Assembly: GCF_030463565.1 (NCBI RefSeq)
Contig: NC_134651.1
Span: forward strand, 12,350,734-12,414,733
Length of the DNA: 64,000 nucleotides
DNA from: Pelecanus crispus
Taxonomy: Eukaryota; Chordata; Aves; Pelecaniformes; Pelecanidae
Direction of reading: 5' to 3'
Below, piece by piece: positions 46,801 to 60,639 of the stretch; the stretch's first letter is position 1, and the number at the start of each line of letters is the position of its first letter. Both the position numbers and the translations under genes were made by a program. The notes beneath the pieces were generated by a model, which was not told where the DNA came from, did no database searches, and was given only the letters and a program-made list of their open reading frames with translations.

Positions 46801-49800
46801 AGCACACAGCCACGCAGCATGCCGAGGGACAGCATCACGCGCTCTCCATCTAAATGTGTCTGAAGAGATTTTCAATCGGTTTAATTTCCAGACAAGTGAT
46901 CCAAATACAGTACCACTGAGTGCTGATCATTCAGTTTAACATCCAGGCTACCTCTTGCCATAGGGTCTCAACTTTTCATCTTTTTATCTTCGTTTTTAAA
47001 GAGGAAAGACATGCGGCTCCTTGGACCCTTGGAGCCCTGCTACCCTGCCAGCCTTTCCCTTCCTCATACCATGGCCTCCTCAGCTCTCGCTCCCAGACCG
47101 CTGTCAGTCTGGCCGGCACCACCTCTGCACCCTTTCCTTGGCTGCTTTCACCGCCTCCTGCAGCAGCAGCAGCATCAAGGGGTGCCTGTCCCAGCACAGA
47201 GCACAAGCTGATAGCCCTGCTGGGCCACAGCGGTTTGTACCAAGCCCCACGCCTCATTAGTTACGCTGGCAGATTTGACCAGTTGGAAGCAGAAGTCTTG
47301 GCAATAGGAAGCACTGGGTTATGGACTCAGGTGGAAATTAAGCCTGGGGAATACGACCCATACTCTGCTGAAAATTTCATGTCTTCTTTAACAGTAACAT
47401 TTCTAATTAAAAGAGTGAAATACAGACCCATCCTAACATTTAATTTTAACTTGGTTTAATTCCTTAAGCAGAGTGCTCTTTGCCTCACAAACTGCCTTGC
47501 CCCACACAAGCAGGGAAGGGTAAATGCGCATTACAAATTCCCTAGCAGGCAGCCCACCAAAGCAAATACACTTCCACCTCAGCACCTCCTTTTCCACTCC
47601 ACTGGGTAGTATTTGTTTGTTTGCTTCCATTTCTCCTGTTTAGTATGGATCTGAGATGTCCCAGTCTCAGGATATTTACCCAGTTAAATATCTTTACATA
47701 ACCTAACCCCAAAAAGCTGTGTTACGCTCTAGTTCCTGGCTTGTGCATTAACTTTAACAAAAGGAAAACCGCACCTCAAATACAGCTGGGTCCCACAAAT
47801 CAGCTCTTGGGCTTACTTACATCAGCACACTTACTTCATTTAAGATGTATAATCTAGCCAGTGGAAAAAGGTCACGGTCTTCACCATTATCTCTGTACAC
47901 AGTAGATCCAAAGCCAAGCTTCCACCTGCATTACTTCTGGTGGCAGTGCCAGATGAACCAGCCTTCACCCCCCTCAACGCATTGCTACCACAGAAAGCAA
48001 AAGCAAGAGATTCTTGGGAACAAAAACCTGCCCTACCACCAAATAAATAACAAAATTCATTTTTAAATTCTTTGCGAAACCTTAGCCATATGCTTTTAAA
48101 AATTCTACGTTGCAGATACATGTAAAAACATGAAGCTTTTAAAAATTATTTTTAGGAACAAAGGGATACATGTAACTGAGGAAAAGGTTAATATTGAAGT
48201 CTGGAGGTAGGCAGAACAGAGCCCACTTTGGCCTTTTGGTTTTTTGATCCTCACAGATCCTTTCTTCCCTTTCCTGGTGTTCATTCTCAAAGCTAAATGC
48301 TGAACTCTGATATCTTGTCGTTTCTGTGGCAATAGGGCAAAAACTCCAACTGTACTGTGTTTTTCAGAGAGAGTATTTAGATGCTGGAAGGTTGAGTCTT
48401 AGTTACAATAGCTGCTTTTAAATAATTGGACAAGAGAAAATAAAACCATCAGCACTGTGCATTCACAGCCCTCAAAGCACTCTATAGAAAGTAAATTCTT
48501 AACATTCTTATAAGGTTAGTAGAAACACAATGATCTTCACTTCCAGGTGATGAATCCAAGGCCACAGACTGAAAGGCAGAGTCAAAGGCACTGCTAATAG
48601 GTAACTTCCTCATTATACATCCATCATGTCAACCACCAGACAATGCCTCAGTCTGCTGAGTTTACATATGCCTCTTTACTACCAGTTTTCTTAGATTAAA
48701 AAGCATTTATTTCCTCAGCATTTCCTCCTTTCCCCAATCTTACCTTTCCTGGAAGAGGTTAAATATTAATTCAAGCTTTTGAGTAATAGTATTCCTTAAA
48801 TTGCCCATCAATAAAAAGAGCGTGAGGAACACTGGGCATACATGACTCATCTGCAATACACGACTCCCAACATTCATGGATTTAATCTTGAACAAATACT
48901 TTTCATGCAAAACCTGTCTTGAGACAGAACCACTTGTCATAATTGAAATACATGCAGAAACTAGGTGTCTTAAGGAAAGGAAAAGAAACAAGCACAAGAA
49001 AACAACAGCCCAAGCATAGCTCATTCTGGTAGGATCATGGGGTATGACTTGTTTGTGTTGGTTCTTGCCAAAGCCAAACCAGGTACCATATTAAGTCAAG
49101 TAATTCTGTCATGATGCAGATTAGCCACAGATGGCAGCCCTTAATTTTTGAATGAAGCAAGGCATGAATATGAACAGCATGGAATAAAACAAAGTTCAAA
49201 GCAGGGGGGCGGGAATCAATATTTATAAAAGAAAACAGATGCATTTCATGTGTGCAAGCCAAAACCACAATTGATTTTATCAAATACTGTAGCCCTGTAT
49301 TCAAACCAATTCCACTACTTGATGTATATATTCATAATATGCTGAAGGCTAAAGCTGAAAGCCAGATTCTGTCCTAGTTACCACTCTGAAAATGTGCTAT
49401 AAGAATTCAGTGTAAGTTCAATGCAGATTCAGAATTAATACAGATACGTGATGAATACATGAAGAGTAAAACCAAAGTTTGAGCAAATTTGTACATATTA
49501 TTAGAACTCACAAGTTTATGTTGAGCTCATTGTCATTAGCACATAACAAATAAGACTGCTACAAGCAGCCTTTGATGGGTTAGACTCTGAGCTTGTGTAA
49601 CCTGGCAGGTCTACTGGGGCTATGCAAATTTATTTCATAAGAAGATCTCCAAATGTTTTTAATTAATTTTTTTTTTACTTATACTAGAGATATACTGTTA
49701 TGAAAACTTCCCACTTGGCATATAAAACAGGTTCTCTAAGACATCTGAAGTGTACATAAAAAAGTCACACTGTAATACTATGTGATAATGTAATGACAAG

Positions 49801-52511
49801 ACAAAATGCCAGAAAAAGTATAAAAGACTATATATGAACAGTGAGGGGAGGCTGAAAGCTATCTATGTATTCAAGAAATACCTCAGAATTAGAGTCAGGT
49901 GGCTTTACAAAAATTTTATAAACAGCTTTGTGTTGTAAGTTATTACATTCTACATTGTATAAAGTTACATTTAACTAACGCTACATGTATAAGGGCAAAA
50001 CTTTTCTTTAGCAAAGATAATTTAATTCATAATTTCTCATCTGTAATTAACTTTTCTCAATCTCAAAACAGACCATTATGAGAGGGAACAAAATGTTAAA
50101 TGTCAAGCAGATGGTGTCCGTTATGACCATTCACATCATCAACAGGAACAGGTTGATGGATACAGGTGGTCTTTTAACACAGGTGAATGTGGATAGTATT
50201 CTCTACATCAAGATAAAAAGAAGCACGTAAGGAAAAGTCCATTGCATTCAATAATTATGTGACTGTTTCTCAAAACAAAATGTTTTTAAGCAGGAAGTTG
50301 CGTGCCCACAGGGGTTACTGTAACTCCAGGTGACGAATATGTTTGAAAAAAAGTAGTTTTTCTTGAAAGGTGAAATCTTGTTTTACCCAAAGTGATAAAA
50401 ATACAAATATGGATTATTTTAAAGTAGAATACTGACTGACATTTTTCAAAATTGGTGTCAATCACTTCTATGATTTGATTACAGACCAAGTTACTTAGAA
50501 GTAGACTCATTTCCTCTCTTTGCAAAGAATGCATTGACTATGGGCAAAATTAGATACTTATGGTGTACTTGTAATATTGCCAGAATACTAACTTCCATGT
50601 GCGTTACAGAAGTCACAGGCAGTACACAGAATACCGTTTTGCTTTTTCAGTTTTCAATGAAAGAGGATCCACTTTAATTGTATGAAACAGTTTGATAATT
50701 TTTACTACAGAAAGAAAGTTTCACTTTAAAAATACAAATACTTAAAATACGATGCACCTCTGAATAGCACAACTTAATTTGCTGTATTATCTTAAGCAAT
50801 AATATTCATCTGCTTACTCAAAGGTGTTGTGGCATCAGCTGGTATTGGCACACTTCAGAGACATCATATGCTATATACACTGACGTTCATGTGGAAGAAA
50901 CAATTGCTTTCTGCAAGTTATAAAGAAGCTGTGTTGCATGTAAAAGTTGTGGACAAAGCTGCTCTTTTGTTGACATGTCACATGTATTATGAAGCCATAA
51001 GGTTACTCAGAACTTCTGTTCTGTTCTCCATGCAGAAATCCCAAGCCTTGAACATTTTTTGGCTCTTTATAAACCATACAGTTAAAGTAATGACAGGTTA
51101 AAATGCATGGAAAATTGTTACACATTGTGAAATGAAGAGAAATACAGACTGTGACAGGCTGCAGCAGGCAATGTGAAAGGATATAAAGATATAGACACTT
51201 ACATATCCGTCATCACAAGGGCTCATAGAGTAATATCCCTTTACGGGCAAACAGGCACACATTAAAATAAAAAAGATTAAAAAAAACAAGTTAACAGAAA
51301 TAAATCACAGAGAAATGCACAGTTCTAAAAACCCAACAAATCAAAATTAGCCAAAAATTAACAGACTATTAGCTTTGAAAAGAAAAGTATAAGCACTTTC
51401 TCCCAATCCACATACTTGTATGTTTTAGGATTGCAATCAGTCTGTCTCTCCTGTGATATATTTACATTACAAGTTCTCCTTTCAACAGCTGGCAAACATA
51501 CCTAGTCTGCACATTATTCCATTATAACTGTCAGTTAGAATAGCTACGTACCAAGCACTGACACATTTATGTGAACATATGACTTCTATTGTTCACTACA
51601 CTGGAGCAGCTAAGAGCGAGATACCAATGAACATGATATAGATCAGAAGACCTCAGCTTCTGAGAAAGCAGCTGCAAGTATTCTCCATACTTGCTTTGGT
51701 TGGAGTTTCTCACCAGCACATAATGAAAGCTGAGAGAGACAATTTAAGGTGTTTCAGCACTGTTATCAATTCCTCATTCCAAAAGGCTCCAAGGATAAAT
51801 TAAGAAAAAGTCTCTAGAAGGAAACCTAAGATTTAGTTACTAAAATAAAAAACTGTGATAACTTGTGGTTTGAGTAGTTTAGTTCAAAATATGCCATGTT
51901 CTCTTTAATTAGACTAAAATATTTAACTTAGAACAGCTTTGTATCTAAAAAGAAGTCTTAATTCAAAATAAAAGTACACAGTTCAACACAATGAAATAAG
52001 ACCAAGATTAATTATTCTGCTTCTAGTCTTTTTGTGCAAACTTGCCAATACTTACTCTAGAGGATATGTTTGTGCAGATGAATAAGCACATAAACACTGT
52101 ATTTAGCAGGTTCCTCTTTAACAGACATACACAGCCTTACACAGAAGGTATAAGAAACTTGCCACTCTTCACTATGAGTAGAAAATAAAGTTCTTTGTAT
52201 TCTTTAACAAAGTTTTAAAATGTGACATTATTCTTTTTATTACTAACACACTCAGAACTCCCTGATGTGAATGAGTATTTTAACTGTCACGGTGCTATAC
52301 ACACACACAGACTTCTGGCAAAGACATTTTAAAATTTAAGACGAATGACAACATCGATAGAAACCAGTAAGTGAGCAAAAGAAACCAGAAGGTAACCTGT
52401 ACCGTGATGAGAGGACATTTCAACACACGCATGACCTGAGCCAGTAAAAATGTATGTAGGCATCAAGACAAAGATGACGTTAAAGGAAAGTTTTAACATT
52501 AAAGGAAACCA

Positions 52512-52570
52512 CAAAAGGTTGCACCAGACGACCTTTCAAGGTCTCTTCCAACCTATGCTATTCTATGATT
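52512..52570 (+). mobile_element. CR1 LINE, very short 3'-end fragment
   Basis: It reads GGTTGCACCAGACGACC, then CTCTTCCAACCTATGC, and ends ATTCTATGATTT. It is the last ~55 bases of a CR1 copy, in the long upstream ARMC9 intron, in the same orientation as the copy at 34.1 kb. Confidence 0.85.
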
Positions 52571-53940
52571 TGAGGACAATAACAGCAAAAGTTTGTGGAA
52601 ACCCCTACTGATGCCACCACCTTAGCTTTAGAGATGAGGAATTTATGCAAACAAAAAACCCCACCCAAGTTGCTGCAGGTAGTTGTATCACCTGCAGCAA
52701 CTTGTGAAAAAGACATCATATACCATATCAGCAGAAAAAAAGAACTTCTCTTTGCCTGAAGAGGTAGGTTTGTTTCTTCTTTACCATATATAAGTGGTAA
52801 CATATAAGAATCATCCCATGGACAGGGATGGAGAAGACTGATACATATCATCCTAAGAAAAGCTTACTTGGGGTAGATGATGTTTGCTGTAATGTGCATA
52901 TTTTTAAATGAAAGAGCATATATCCACATAATGCTTGGTCAATCCACTCTGAATGGTTCAGAGTAATAAAAAAAAAAAAAAAAACAAACCCAACCTCTGT
53001 TACCCTGTCTCCTAGGTTTCACGTGGTCTCCTGGTGCAGAAAACTCTTTCACAAGCAAGAAACAGAATATCTGCCACCAACTACTACAGGCTAATGGCAT
53101 GTTCATATTTGCAGTAAAAAGCATGTTTGAAGAAAAAAGCACAGACCAGCAAATTAAAAAAAATCCTCCTTGCTTACAGTTTGTAAATGACAGCTTAACT
53201 TTACAGAACAGCTGGTGTTTTTGTCCAGTGACAGAACTAAAAAAATAATTTTTCCACAGCTTCAAGAGTTGTGCCAAAAGAGACCTAAAACTTGCAAGGG
53301 ACATTAATTCAACTAATTGTAGCTACAGGTAAATATAATCAGATTGAACAGCAGTAAAAACATAATGGGCATTTATTCTATTCCATGACACAGGAGCAAT
53401 ATATGCAAACAACTGTACAGCTTTCTACTCACAGAAAGATTCTCCAGTGGTTAACACACATCTTGACTATTGACAGAGACCGTGCATCTGAAGAAACAGT
53501 TCCCGTTTTCCCTTTAATCCAAAGTTTAGAGAATCTTATTACATTATCCCTAATCCAAGAAATTCCAGGAAGGTGTACATCTTGAATCAGAAAATCTGTT
53601 CATGGGTTTCAGACTTGAGCCTATGCTTAAGAGCTACTTTTGATGGAGAATGAATGTACAACGCTTCAGTGTTAAAGAGCTAGAATCCTCTCAGCTTCAT
53701 GATGTGTATTAAACAGAAAATTGCAGGCATCAAAAAACTACAACTCATACTTCCTACCCACCAGACAAATCACTATTAGAAAGAAGAAAAAAAAAAAGAA
53801 CAAAAAAAAGGTAAGACTCAAGTTATCTCAAGAGTATTAAAGATATAAGGGACTATGACAGATCACTGTATTTAAAACTGTTCTTCTCAAACTTACCATT
53901 ACTGACCTGAGTTCCCTGTCCAAATGAACATTAGAAAGTC

Positions 53941-54010
53941 GGGAATCTGATTAAATCTTCAAATGTATGTTTCCTGGGAATCTGATTAAATCTTCAAATG
54001 TATGTTTCCT
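53941..54010. repeat. Perfect tandem duplication, 2 x 35 bp
   Basis: The 35 bases starting GGGAATCTGATTAAATC and ending TATGTTTCCT are repeated immediately and without a mismatch (53941-53975 and 53976-54010). Confidence 0.98.
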
Positions 54011-57000
54011 CAACTTGTCAGACCTGGTGCTCTGACCTCCTATTCTTAGATACAGACCTTTTGCTTTGTCAATTCTCTCAGGTTTCTTATCTCTCAATTC
54101 AGGACCATACATGTCAAATATCATGATGGAAGATGGTGACAACATTCAACTGCAGCTAGAAAAAAGTCTTATGGTAAAACAGGGCTTTAGAGAAGCCTTG
54201 AAAACATCTCCCAACTGTAATAGAGTAGTGTGGCCTCTCTCCCACCACATGCAGCAGATGCATCCTGTTAATGGATTGTAGCTCGGCTCATGAACTGACC
54301 CAGGAGGTCACAGAGCTGGCAAGAGGCATGAAGTTGCTCTGTGAAAGAATGAGATCCAAGCCAGTTTACCAGAAAGCACAAAGCAATAGCCGACACCAGA
54401 AGCCCTTGCTAAATAAGATTTTGTGGGTATGATTACACCAGGAAAGTCTTTTGGGTAAGAGACCTCATTGCCTCAGGTCTTAAAGCCAGTTCAGTAAGAA
54501 AGACTCATTCTGGGATTTGTCCTCCTGATATTAATTTCTTCCAGTATGAAAGGACAGGCCTTCAGCCGTGGGGCAGGGGGCAAACCAGGAAGTTGATGTT
54601 GGTACAATAACAACACACATTCGTAAGTGATATATGCTACCTTTATTGTGATTTCAAAGCCTGAGACCTCAAGGCCTTATATTACACCATACTACTTTCC
54701 TGACATTAAAAATTGAGCACAGAGTACAATGCACTGGGAACAAAATCAAGTTTGCAGACAAATAACGTTACCAAGGATATAATCCAAGGCATACTCTTTA
54801 ATTTCCTTGGGCAATACTTCATTTTGGTTACAGCACTGGTACAGTTCTCCTTCCCAGTATAACTTTAAACTACCAGTGTAGTGTAGCTGATTTAACAAAA
54901 TATGTTGCAGAGCTCAAGTACACATCTTGGAGAATGATGCAGCTTTAGCATTTTCTGTTCTCAGAACCTGCTCCCAAACCTGGATTGTCCTGAGTTGCAC
55001 CAGTATAGCTGATTGAACTCAAGCACCTCCTCTTTCAAAACTATGTAATGCACATCCACTCATCCCCTAAGTAAAAGTGGTAGAAATTTAAGGCTGCATG
55101 TCAGTACAACAAAACAGTAATTTCCTTGCTAATGATTTTCTTTTCTGCTCATCTATTTAGAGATACTGATCCACCAAAACTAATTTATTTAAGGGTCTGG
55201 TCCTGACATCAGTAATGTCAGTGAGAAAAGGTCAAATCCTGAATAGTCAAGGCAAAGCGGGGAAAAAACCCCAAAGCCACCACATTTAATGCCTACCAAA
55301 ACTCTTTAGACGTTGACTTTTTTTTTAAAAAAAAACCTCTCACCTATCTTGCCTACACAGAGACCTAATAATGGTAAAGATGAGCAAAGGAGCTGTCCCT
55401 CTGCTAGTCTCTTCCTTCTGCAATTATACAGGTGACTGCCCCTTACAGCAGCAGGAGTTTTGTGAAATGGAGTAGCTGGAAAGACCACACTCTAGCGTCT
55501 CTAATTAGTTACGAGCAAAAAGCGAAGGGACCTTCCAACACAAATGCAGCACAGATGCTGCAAACTCATGCTACTACTTAGTCTGGGTCACGATGCCTCC
55601 AGCTTTATTCCAAAACTTATGCAAAAACCTGAAACCACTTAAGGACAGAACAATAACATCTAAGTGTATAACAATGAGGTATTTGGAATCCTTGAAGAAA
55701 AAGTAATGGGATGCCTTAGTGGCCTAGCAGCAAACAGTCAGAATCTGGGTTTTAGTCCATCTCATCTGGCTTCCTGGATCAACAGAGTCAGGGAGTGGTT
55801 AGAAGTATTTTGGGATGATGAGGAAGGAGTCTCATTTTTCTTCTCAGAAGATGGGCTATATATATTTTTTCTTCTTACACTTACTTGTGTTTCTACATGT
55901 TTGCTATTCATGTATGATAACAGAACTCTCTACATGGGAAATAAACAAGAAAATATGATCAATCAAGACTAAAGGATAAGATGAGGAAACCTGGTTATGA
56001 TGCAGTGAAGGTCTACAAGCGAAGACTGTGATTAGCCCTCCAAAACTTGGCTCAGACAGCCTAAGTGTGTGGGTCTGCTTATAGAAACATTAGATTTCAA
56101 CCACAGTAGCTACTCACTGTCAAGGAGTGACCTAAACCAGTCAAGAAACCCTTAAGCTAAACAGTCTCAGTGCTATAGCTGTCCTGGTCCTTCATAGAGA
56201 ACTTTGCTGGCACAGCAACTGCCTCAAATAGTGTGGGTAAAGGAGCCATAAAGTCACACAGAAATAGTTATGCTAGTAAAGCCTAGTATAAAAATAGATG
56301 CAACCGTGCCACAAGAACACAGCTTTACTCAGCTTACCCTGGCTAATTTGGGACAGAAGGGAGGCAAAGATATACTTCCAGGAGGGAGAAAATCCACCAT
56401 CAACAAATCCTCTTTCTCTGACCTATCTACCTAGCTGGAGACTGTGCTAAAGTGGCCATAGTGGCGTAAGTATAGTGGCAAAGGTGCTTCTGGAGCAGAA
56501 ATACTTTTAGAGACACTTTTAGAGAAGCAGGAGTAAGTAAACGTGATGCATAAGATCAACAATCATTTCACAGTTGAGCATCTTTTACTAGAAGGAAACA
56601 GAGGCAGTATGGCTGCAAGAGATTTTGAGCAGTCACCCAATCTGTCCTGGAGGAGCAGCCAAGTATCAACCATTCCTGGTAAATGGTAACCGTTTGTCTA
56701 CCTTGTTCTTAAAATCCTCCGGTGACAGAGATTCTGGCTGAAATACTGTGCTTATACACTGCTGCTTACCCACTTCTTAAATGATCACTTACTGTTCTTA
56801 AAACTCATAAAAGTCTTCTCTTCATAGAGAAGGAAACAGATGCCTATACCTAAAGGCTAAACTGTACAAAGACAGATGTTTATGCTAAAATAGCATATGT
56901 GGTAGGGGTACAGAAAGACATATGCAGTCTAGCAATAATCCACACGTTTTATCAGTGAAGACACAGCTTCAGCCACTTCTGCACTCTCTGCAGAGCAGAT

Positions 57001-58288
57001 AAAGAAACAAGTCAGCACCTTGCAGAAGGATGACGCTCTACCCTCTGCCCCCTTCCCAAAAGGGTTCAAGAGATCAGAGGATCAACTTATGATAGAAAGA
57101 AAGGAAATAATAAGAGTGAAACCATGGGCAAATGGAGCACCTTGAAAAGACAGGAGAAAAAGAGAAGCCCTGATGCAAACAGAGAGCATGTAGCTGTACA
57201 GAACAGATGATCTCAGTACAGGGAAGGGGAGCTGGGAGACACACACAACCCTAAACATCAGATGGCAAAAATGCAGAAGACTACTGGGGTACGTAAAGCA
57301 TTATCTCAGAAAGCCATTGGCAGGGAAAGAGGGAAGACCCCTGAAAATTGTGGGTTAGAAGAAAGATGGGGGGGTAACATTATGGGGTGGGAGACAGCAT
57401 AACCATGCACCACGGACATGGTGTAAATCTGAGAAGAGAGGAGTTACAGACAGCCCCTAATGTTGACGTAGCAGATGAACAGAGATCCTGGTTCCTTCCT
57501 GAAACCCTGGGTTATGCAGCCTGCAAAAGCTGCTAAGAGTGCCCCTCCTAAATACATGGCAAGTTAGAGAAAGAAGTTCTGACCATTAACAGGGAAGCGA
57601 GGGCATTTAAAACAGCTTGAAGAGCAATGAGGAATAATATTTATCTCTGAAAATATTAGCACATAGAAAAGGGAACATTTTTATTATCTCCTCATCTTTC
57701 TGTAACAGATTTTCAAGAGGAACAAAATGTACCCATAGCGTCATTGTTATTAAAAAACTTGGCTAGAATAAGGAGCAAGAATCTTATTTTCTTCTGCTTT
57801 TCCTTTGACACTTCACAAAGCTCTCCTACTACAACGTTAAGTATACATGAATGTCTGCCACAGCAAAACAAATAAGTACAGTTCATGAGTTTGGCTTGTC
57901 TTTGTAAAGCAGTGGCACACAGTATTTCAATATTAAAATGTTTTAATGCAGTTTTAATGTTAATGCTTATTTGAAAAATTTGAACAAGCTAGGTATTACA
58001 AAAGGTTGTACCACTGAACAGCTCTTACACTATCATGTCCTGGTTTTGGCTGAGATAGAGTTAATTTTCTTCCTAGTAGCTGGCATGGTGCTGTGTTGGA
58101 TTTAGTATGAGAATAACATTGATAGCAACAACTGAAACATCAGTGTGTTAAGTAGTGCTGACACTAGTCAAGGACTTTTCAGCTTCCCATGCTCTGCCAG
58201 GTGCACAAAAGCTGGGAGGGGGCACAGCCAAGATAGTTGATCCAAACTGACCAAAGGGCTATTCCATACCATATGACATCATGCTCAG

Positions 58289-58296
58289 TATATAAA
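58289..58296 (+). promoter_or_regulatory. LTR TATA box (TATATAAA)
   Basis: TATATAAA in the context GCTCAGTATATAAACTGGGGG, about 250 bases from the LTR start. This predicts a retroviral transcription start near 58315-58325. Confidence 0.8.
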
Positions 58297-58338
58297 CTGG
58301 GGGAGCTGGCCAGGGGCAGTGATCGCTGCGCAGGAACT

Positions 58339-58357
58339 TGCTGACTGTCAGTCAGCA
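58339..58357 (+). promoter_or_regulatory. Perfect 9-bp inverted repeat at the start of R
   Basis: TGCTGACTG, one base, then CAGTCAGCA: a perfect hairpin about 20-40 bases after the expected start site. It could be an RNA stem-loop at the 5' end of the viral transcript or a palindromic protein-binding site. Confidence 0.8.
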
Positions 58358-58477
58358 GGTGATGAGCGGTTGCGTCACTTGGGGTTTTTTTCTCCCTGGG
58401 TTTTATTCCTCTTTCTCTCTCGTTCTCCTTTTCATTACAATTTTTATTACTATTATTGTTATTATTTTATTTCAATT

Positions 58478-58483
58478 ATTAAA
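58478..58483 (+). promoter_or_regulatory. LTR polyadenylation signal (ATTAAA)
   Basis: ATTAAA follows a TTATTATT-rich stretch and lies about 190 bases after the TATA box, before the U5-like block ending in CA. Confidence 0.6.
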
Positions 58484-58618
58484 CTGTTCTTATCTCAACC
58501 CATGAGTTTTCTTACTTTTGGCCTTCCAATACTCTCCCCCATCCCACCAGGGGGGAAGGTGAGCGAGCAGCTGTGTGGGGCTTGGTTGCTGACAGGGACT
58601 GAACCAAGCAGTCCTTTT

Positions 58619-58636
58619 TGGTGCCCTACATGGGGC
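58619..58636 (+). other. Primer-binding site, tRNA-Lys type
   Basis: TGGTGCCCTACATGGGGC follows the LTR end after the spacer GTCCTTTT. It matches the remembered complement of the tRNA-Lys(CUU) 3' end at 15 of 18 positions. The following TTGAA continues into the T-loop complement. Confidence 0.65.
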
Positions 58637-58934
58637 TTGAAGCGTTTGAGATAATAACAGATTAACCAGACCTTATTGTGGAATTTGTATGTGTTAATAG
58701 TTGTGGGTCATGATATGATTCATTTGTTCTCAATCTTAGTTTATCTGACCTGCACCATGCTCCTTTTTTTTTGCTGTACATATTAAAGATTGGTGTTGGT
58801 TTTTGCAGTTTGCTGTGCTCTGCAGTGATTAGTGATGTTTTGCCTGGAAAATTTGTTATTAAAACACTGACTGTGAGTTTTATCTGGTATTTGGATTTTG
58901 TACTGAAACCATTAATGTAGTTAGATACCACCTC

Positions 58935-60275
58935 GTGGAGACAGTTAGCAATTATACTACTTCTTCTGAGAGGTTTTTTATGGAGGAAATGCAGAATGGC
59001 ACCTTTGCTTCCTTCTTCTATTATGTTTCCTCCTTCATTACAATAGCTTTTCAGTATTTTGAACATCCTTGGATAATTAAGATACATCTATTGATATTTC
59101 TTGGGAATATTGTTTCAGTTTTGTCTAATGTTAATAAGCAATTTAAGAATATAATGCAGAGATCTACCCTAAGGCTGGAGAGTTATGAGTGTCAGGGTGT
59201 GTGGGATAGCATGGGCAAATGCCTAGGATGGTGGGCACGTCCAGTGTTTTGGAACTTCACCCCTGAACAAGCACAGAATCCCAAAAAATTAGTAGAATAT
59301 TTGGAAGAAGTATGCTGTCACCCTTGCAACTCCAGAGAGACACAAATCACTGCAATGTGCTGGGGCCTGGCCCAGGCCTACCAGGCCCTGTTCCACACTA
59401 TCAGTACCCTCAAGGGGAAGAGAAGGTCTCTGGATCTGACGACAAAGAGATAGGTACTGCGGCTACTCCAACCCTGGTGACAGGCACTGCGGCTACTCCA
59501 GGGAACCAACCTGTGCCAGTATCAGTCGCCCCTATACACAATAAGAAATCTTGGAAGCAAAAGTGAGCTTAGAAAGGGATGATGAAAAAACAGGGTCATC
59601 ACAAGGAGAGGAGGAGAAAGAGGAAGAACTCGTAACTAGATGGAAACCACCCGATCCTTATCTTTGAGTGAGCTGCGAGATATGCAAAAAGATTTCAGCC
59701 ATCATCCAGGTAGGCACGTTGTCACCTGGCTGCTCCGATGCTGGGATAATGGGGCCAGTAGCCTGCAATTAGAGGGTAAGGAAGCCAAACAACTGGGATC
59801 CCTTTCTAGGGAAGGGGGCATTGACAAAGCAATTGGAAAAGGAACACAAGCCGTTAGCCTCTGGAGGTGACTACTGTCAGGTATAAAGGAAAGATATCCC
59901 TTCAACGAAGATGTTATATATCGCCCAGGCAAATGGACCACCACAGAGAGAGGTATCCAGTACCTGAGAGAATTAGGTGTGCTGGAGGTGATTTATAGTG
60001 ACCTGAACAATGAACAGTTATCCAAAGATCCAGATGAAGTCCAGTGCACACAACCCATGTGGCAGAAGTTGGTACGGAGCGCACCAGTGTCATATGCCAA
60101 CTCATTGGCAATACTGACCTGGAAAGATAAAGAGGCACCAACGGTGGATGAATTGGCTAGCCGACTCTGGGAATATGAAGAAAGTATCTCTTCCTCCCTT
60201 GTCTCGGTTGTAGACAGACTGTCCCGGAAGGTCCAGCAACTCAGAGAGAATAGGTCCTACTCTCCACCTATATGA
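58935..60275 (+). pseudogene. gag remnant of the provirus
   Basis: Open pieces at 58935-59453, 59640-59870 and 59979-60275 are in one frame, with an overlapping piece at 59312-59566 in another, so a frame change lies between about 59312 and 59640. The piece ending at 59870 stops at TGA (59868-59870), and reading stays open in the same frame after it. Features seen: a Trp-rich segment (CLGWWARPVFWNFTPEQ), an acidic segment near 59580-59630, and a helical capsid-like segment (LRDMQKDFSHHPG, LLRCWDNGASSLQL, WEYEESISSSL). No CCHC zinc knuckle was seen. Translation start of gag is not certain. Confidence 0.75.
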
Positions 60276-60639
60276 ACCAATATCTCAGCCATTAGGAGAA
60301 TCTGCTCAAGAGAAAGGATATATATACACACCATGGGGTACCCTGTGGTTTTACCTGTGTGATCACGGAGAGGACATGAGGAAGTGGGATGGAAAAATCT
60401 ACCTCGACCCTAGAGGCATGGGGACATGAGTTGCAAGGGAAAACAATCACACAAGGGGGTTCTTCCAGGCAAACTGCTGATCCAGTCTCCAGTGGGCAGA
60501 TCCCCAGACAGAGTAGAAGGGCTGATCTTACTCCTGATTTTAACAAAGGAACTCCTGACTCATATTTACAAGAGTGAGTAATGAATACCAGGATTAGAGA
60601 GGCCCTGCCACCAGCCAGATGAAGGAAAGGGACAACCGG

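Larger units (their letters stand above)
43868..58035. other. Large upstream ARMC9 intron, part before the provirus
   Basis: No upstream ARMC9 exon (the conserved segment before ASTMLR) was found, so this is intron. It contains the short CR1 tail at 52.5 kb, a 35-bp tandem duplication at 53941-54010 and otherwise unique AT-rich DNA. Open frames have no recognisable domains. Confidence 0.6.
58036..58610 (+). repeat. 5' LTR of the provirus, 575 bp
   Basis: It begins TGTCCTGGTTTTGGCTGAG and ends GAACCAAGCA, so it has TG...CA termini, although the inner bases of the inverted repeat have diverged. It contains a TATA box, a hairpin near the expected start site, an AT-rich stretch and an ATTAAA signal in the right order (U3, R, U5). 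The primer-binding site follows 8 bases later. Confidence 0.88.

Noticed and set aside
51203-51238. Minus-strand 36-bp segment GYYSMSPCDDGY before a perfect gtaagt donor
   Set aside because: The upstream boundary is ...cgtaaag, not a usable acceptor, and the peptide does not resemble ARMC9.
53951-54145. Minus-strand open frame over the 35-bp duplication
   Set aside because: No splice sites and no match to upstream ARMC9; the frame is extended by the duplication itself.
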